Source of the DNA: G963662985 sp963662985
GTDB lineage: Bacteria > Chloroflexota > Anaerolineae > Anaerolineales > UBA11579
Direction: 5' to 3'
NCBI GenBank assembly: GCA_963662985.1
Contig: OY760067.1
Coordinates: forward strand, 248,001-312,000
Length of the DNA stretch: 64,000 nucleotides
Shown here in pieces: positions 60,881-64,000 of this stretch. The position numbers and the translations under genes were made by a program. Below the pieces are notes generated by a model that was not told the DNA's origin, ran no database searches, and saw only the letters and a program-made list of their open reading frames with translations. The first letter of the stretch is position 1, and the number at the start of each line of letters is the position of its first letter.

Positions 60881-61482
60881 TTGTTATTTTCTATTAGGTC
60901 TTTTCTGGCAATTAAAAATCTTTGAATTCCTGTAATCAAACTTAGGGATGCTATGATAATAACGCATGCCAGGGGGCGTTGGATGATTAGCAACAGGATG
61001 ATTAAGATATATCTTTCCATACGGGTGACAAAACCGGCAGAACTCTCAGCTCCAAGATCACTCGCTCTGGCACGTGTATATGAGACAATGAGTGACATTG
61101 TGATAGATAAGTATGAAAAGATTATGCCTATTTGTTGCTGTCCATTTATGAAGTAAATAAGGAAGCCAACAAAGAGCACTGTTTCTGCGTAACGATCTAG
61201 TGTGGAATCTAAAAAAGCACCGTATTTTGAATTTTTGTTTTGATAACGAGCTAATGATCCGTCGATAGCATCCATACTGGAAAATATTATCAAGATAAGT
61301 GCAGCAAGCTGGAAACGGTGTTGTGTAATGAGATAAGCTGCGAGAAATGAGCCCGCAAACCCCACCCATGTGATGAGATTAGGGGTAACTCCTATTTGAT
61401 CTAGAAATTTGACAATGGGGAGTATGATGCCTTGGGCTGCCCTTTTTGCTTTTGTTGTTAACGTTTCTGAGGATTTTTGCAT
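60877..61482 (-). CDS. CDP-alcohol phosphatidyltransferase
   Basis: A protein of 201 residues, an integral membrane enzyme with about six helices. The full family motif D-x2-D-G-x2-A-R-x8-G-x3-D-x3-D is present in SSMDAIDGSLARY through YGAFLDSTLDRY (about 70-97). It transfers a phosphatidyl group from CDP-diacylglycerol to an alcohol such as glycerol-3-phosphate or inositol phosphate. Similarity of SKYGAFLDSTLDR to inositol-phosphate-type enzymes is noted, but the acceptor cannot be fixed. It lies three bases after ftsK and is co-transcribed with it. Confidence 0.88.
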   Translation of the reverse strand: MQKSSETLTTKAKRAAQGIILPIVKFLDQIGVTPNLITWVGFAGSFLAAYLITQHRFQLAALILIIFSSMDAIDGSLARYQNKNSKYGAFLDSTLDRYAETVLFVGFLIYFINGQQQIGIIFSYLSITMSLIVSYTRARASDLGAESSAGFVTRMERYILIILLLIIQRPLACVIIIASLSLITGIQRFLIARKDLIENNN

Positions 61483-61485
61483 GCT

Positions 61486-63648
61486 CTATTCTTCTTGTTG
61501 ATAATCTTCTAAGGTGATCAGAATTTCTCTTTCACGTCCTCCCCCTTCAGAAGGTCCAATAATTCCTAATTCTTCTAATTGATCAATCAAGCTACCTGCT
61601 TTGGGATAGCCAATATTGAGAACCCGTTGGAGGTATGAGGCTGTTGCTTTGCGTGATTTGAGAACTTCGATGATCGCTCTTTCTACTAATTCATCTGTGC
61701 TCTTGGTTTCATTGTACGCAAAATCTTCTTCCATTTCAATCCAAGGAATGGTTTCATTCATCGGTCCCCACGTTTGCGCCCAATAATTAACAACGTTGGA
61801 GATCTCTTTTGTGGAGACAAAGACTCCTTGCGCACGGACACCATGCATGGCATCTTGAGCACGATAGAGCAAGTCACCATTACCAAGGAGTGATTCAGCG
61901 CCCATTTCATCAAGAATCACGCGGGAATCCATCCCAGAGGTGACTTGATAAGATAGACGAGCTGGAAGGTTGCCTTTGATGACCCCTGTGATGACGTCTG
62001 TGACAGGTTTTTGCGTGGCGAAGATCAAATGGATTCCGACTGCACGGGCTTTTGAAGCTAGACGAGCGATGAGATCTTCTGTTTGACTACCGACCAAAGT
62101 CATTACTTCTTCTAATTCGTCTACAATCATGATAATGAATGGCATTTTTTCTTTATCTTCACGATCTGCAAAACGAGTGTGATAATCTGAAATTTTTCTG
62201 ACTCGGTTGTTTTTGAGAATCTCATAACGATGTTCCATTTCGATGACTAACCAATTGAGGGCTTTGGGGACATCGTAGACATCTGTGACAACTTTACCCA
62301 TAACATGCGGAAGGTTGTCAAATAATACTAAATCTACTTGCTTGGGATCGACAATGATGAAGCGGAGATCGTCGGGAGTGTTGTTCATAATAAGAGAAAG
62401 AATCATGGCAGTGAGGCCAACCGATTTCCCAGAACCTGTGGCGCCTGCGATGAGTAAGTGAGGCATGGCTGAGAGATTGTCTATGAGAGGTGCACCCGAA
62501 AAGTCACGACCAAATGAGAGCAATAAAGGAGTGTGTTGAAAGTCATATTGTTTTTCTTGGAGTAGCCCTTTGAGACGGACGTAATAGGAGGAGAAGTTCG
62601 GAATCTCAACCCCGATATAGGGTTTGCCGGGGACTGGCGCTTGGATGCGAATGCTTTCTACTTCTAAAGCCATAGTGAGATCATTTCTCAATTCTTTAAT
62701 TTTGTTTACGGCTACTAAGAATTTTTTTGCATTTTCTTGAGACGATTTAGTATAGTATCCAGGACGTACGTGATAAATGATGACACGAGGGCCTTCTTCA
62801 TGATCTGTTACTTCAACAGGGATGCCAAATTCAGCTAAAGATTGTTCAAGCATACCGGCCATTTCGTTAATTAAGCGAGAGTTGTTCTTTTTTATGTTCT
62901 CATCTTCCAACAATTCTAAAGGAGGTAAAGTTGAATTTTTGCGAGAAGTGATCTGCTGTACTTCGGCTGTTTTTTCTTGTTGGGCCTTGCGGACAAGATC
63001 TTTTTTATATTGTGGGGATAGTTTGCGATCTGATTTATCAATGATGATAACTTGATCTTCTTCATCTGAGTGAGGTGTTTCATATGTATATTCTGGAATG
63101 GTGAAGCTTCTTTTTTTCTTAGGTGCAAAGAGCGCTTTGTAATCAAATTTAATGAGGTTATAGGCGGCTATGCTCATGGCAAACCCAAAAATCAATTTGG
63201 GTACAAGAAATTTTGCCCATGACAAGGGAACAATCATATTGAGAAGCATGGCTATGCCAAAGCCAATTTGTCCACCATATTTCCCATCAAAAGCGAGGAC
63301 TGGATCCAATTCGCTTAAATAGGCAAGGAAGATCATCCAAAAAAAGATAAAAAGTTCAAGATTGACTAATTTTTTCCAATATTGGTCCCAAATCTCGGCA
63401 CGATTGTCTTTTATCATAATATAGGATATTGCCATCAATGAAAAAACAAAAAAGACAGCTCCTGACCCACCAAAACTCTTTACTAGCCAAGTGTTCCAGT
63501 TTGAAATCCATACACCACTTTTGAGCCCAATAATGGCTAAGAAAATCAAAAGGGCAAATATAAATGTCATTACGCCAGCTGTATCCCAGATGGATTCGCG
63601 ATAACGATAGAGAATATCTTTGAGCTTTTCTTGGTATTTTTTGAACAT
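61486..63648 (-). CDS. ftsK: FtsK/SpoIIIE DNA translocase
   Basis: A protein of 720 residues. Four membrane helices (about 24-45, 55-76, 92-112 and 128-170) anchor it. A charged linker and the alpha domain follow (about 250-370), then the RecA-like motor with Walker A GATGSGKS (402-409), RFIIVDPKQVDL and IIMIVDELEEVM (Walker B). A winged-helix gamma domain at the C-terminus (SYLQRVLNIGYPKAGSLIDQLEELGIIGP) reads KOPS-like polarity sequences. It pumps chromosomal DNA at the division septum and activates XerCD at dif. The only recombinase in this window is catalytically dead, so XerCD must be elsewhere. Confidence 0.93.
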   Translation of the reverse strand: MFKKYQEKLKDILYRYRESIWDTAGVMTFIFALLIFLAIIGLKSGVWISNWNTWLVKSFGGSGAVFFVFSLMAISYIMIKDNRAEIWDQYWKKLVNLELFIFFWMIFLAYLSELDPVLAFDGKYGGQIGFGIAMLLNMIVPLSWAKFLVPKLIFGFAMSIAAYNLIKFDYKALFAPKKKRSFTIPEYTYETPHSDEEDQVIIIDKSDRKLSPQYKKDLVRKAQQEKTAEVQQITSRKNSTLPPLELLEDENIKKNNSRLINEMAGMLEQSLAEFGIPVEVTDHEEGPRVIIYHVRPGYYTKSSQENAKKFLVAVNKIKELRNDLTMALEVESIRIQAPVPGKPYIGVEIPNFSSYYVRLKGLLQEKQYDFQHTPLLLSFGRDFSGAPLIDNLSAMPHLLIAGATGSGKSVGLTAMILSLIMNNTPDDLRFIIVDPKQVDLVLFDNLPHVMGKVVTDVYDVPKALNWLVIEMEHRYEILKNNRVRKISDYHTRFADREDKEKMPFIIMIVDELEEVMTLVGSQTEDLIARLASKARAVGIHLIFATQKPVTDVITGVIKGNLPARLSYQVTSGMDSRVILDEMGAESLLGNGDLLYRAQDAMHGVRAQGVFVSTKEISNVVNYWAQTWGPMNETIPWIEMEEDFAYNETKSTDELVERAIIEVLKSRKATASYLQRVLNIGYPKAGSLIDQLEELGIIGPSEGGGREREILITLEDYQQEE

Positions 63649-63709
63649 GGTATTAGTGTAGCGTCAAAAAGGCATTCTTGCAATTCAATTTTTAGAGAAA
63701 TAGGTGATG

Positions 63710-64000
63710 TTATTCTTGGGTTGCTTTTTCCATCTCTAAGAGAACATTGGCAATCTCATTGATGGCTACTTTTTGCTTGCGATAAAAATCTGCTTCTGAC
63801 ATTGCTAGACGGCGAGTGATGTCACGGCCTTTCATACCTTGGAGATATTTGAAATCAAGGATGTTATAGAGAAGCCATTCACCAGTATATTTTCGTTCAC
63901 CAACAGGACGGATTTTTTCGATAGCCGTATTGATGATATTACGGAGAGCGGTGGTTTCGTTTTGATCTGTATTTTCCACTTCTTCTTGAACGATGGTGAG
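63710..64000 (-). CDS. C-terminal fragment of a protein with sigma-like HTH (cut by window edge)
   Basis: Ninety-six C-terminal codons lie in the window; the frame stays open past position 64000, so the gene is partial. The visible part WLLYNILDFKYLQGMKGRDITRRLAMSEADFYRKQKVAINEIANVLL resembles a sigma-region-4-like or RNA-polymerase-associated helix-turn-helix. An in-frame GTG at 63979 could start a short 89-residue protein, but no ribosome site supports it. It is transcribed toward ftsK with a gap of about 60 bases. Confidence 0.6.
   Translation of the reverse strand, partial: LTIVQEEVENTDQNETTALRNIINTAIEKIRPVGERKYTGEWLLYNILDFKYLQGMKGRDITRRLAMSEADFYRKQKVAINEIANVLLEMEKATQE

Overview
The window is a 64 kb piece of a bacterial chromosome, moderately AT-rich by eye, densely packed and with no prophage, IS element, rRNA operon or CRISPR array. 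The gene content best fits a monoderm-like anaerobe of the Chloroflexota, probably class Anaerolineae. The reasons are lipoproteins and an LCP cell-wall ligase without any LPS genes, large TPR proteins beside a C25 peptidase, and a TrmI-type tRNA methylase. This placement is inferred from family composition only; no marker gene could be compared.

Layout. 1-7877 (minus): the start of a ferredoxin gene, then a glycogen/alpha-glucan operon in the order GH13 amylase-family protein, glgA, glgC, malQ. 7962-13737 (plus): mgsA, a P1/DmpA-type peptidase, a membrane-anchored NACHT-like NTPase, a HAD phosphatase and rlmN. 13830-17764 (plus): mgtE, a SpoIIE-type phosphatase, a small P-loop protein and a lipoprotein metallopeptidase. 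17840-20120: an SDR gene, a 470 bp gene-poor region with phased TTGGACA repeats, and a very AT-rich orphan gene. 20166-26907 (minus): ornithine aminotransferase, argF, a nucleotidase, a TPR gene broken by a stop codon, a frameshifted PD-(D/E)XK-type endonuclease gene, comM and a GNAT. 27036-37764: a mixed set including an SGNH-like secreted protein, an asparagine-synthase-like enzyme, a YugP-type protease, glucokinase, a nucleoside phosphorylase, a LuxR-type response regulator, a prenyl synthase, TatD and a phosphohexomutase. 37841-44963: mainly translation and tRNA modification (mnmA, trmI, tilS, rplY) plus a CpaE-like protein and a DUF47 protein. 44987-50029 (minus): a tyrosine recombinase without its active site, an LCP protein, a polytopic membrane protein, tRNA-Leu(CAG) on the plus strand, and two paralogous XRE-membrane regulators. 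50290-58946 (plus): a DivIC/FtsB-like protein, a small membrane protein, a 1718-residue TPR protein and an 870-residue TPR/caspase-fold (C25) protease. 59065-64000: smpB, an SH3 protein, a zinc-ribbon protein, a CDP-alcohol phosphatidyltransferase, ftsK and a partial gene.

How the genes fit together. Glucokinase and the phosphohexomutase could supply glucose-1-phosphate to GlgC and GlgA; MalQ and the large GH13 protein would remodel the glucan, and methylglyoxal synthase offers an overflow from triose phosphate. No branching enzyme or phosphorylase gene is seen here. MnmA, TilS, TrmI, RlmN, SmpB and tRNA-Leu form a translation-quality group.

Most notable items: the TPR-scaffold plus TPR/caspase-like protease operon; two XRE-membrane regulators sharing a GCAACC-N3-GGTTGC operator placed exactly over the -35 box; a tyrosine recombinase that has lost nearly all catalytic residues; a restriction-type nuclease gene out of frame at an A8 tract; a 22 bp-phased repeat cluster beside an atypical gene; and several strong promoters whose start point falls on or within a few bases of the start codon (leaderless mRNAs).
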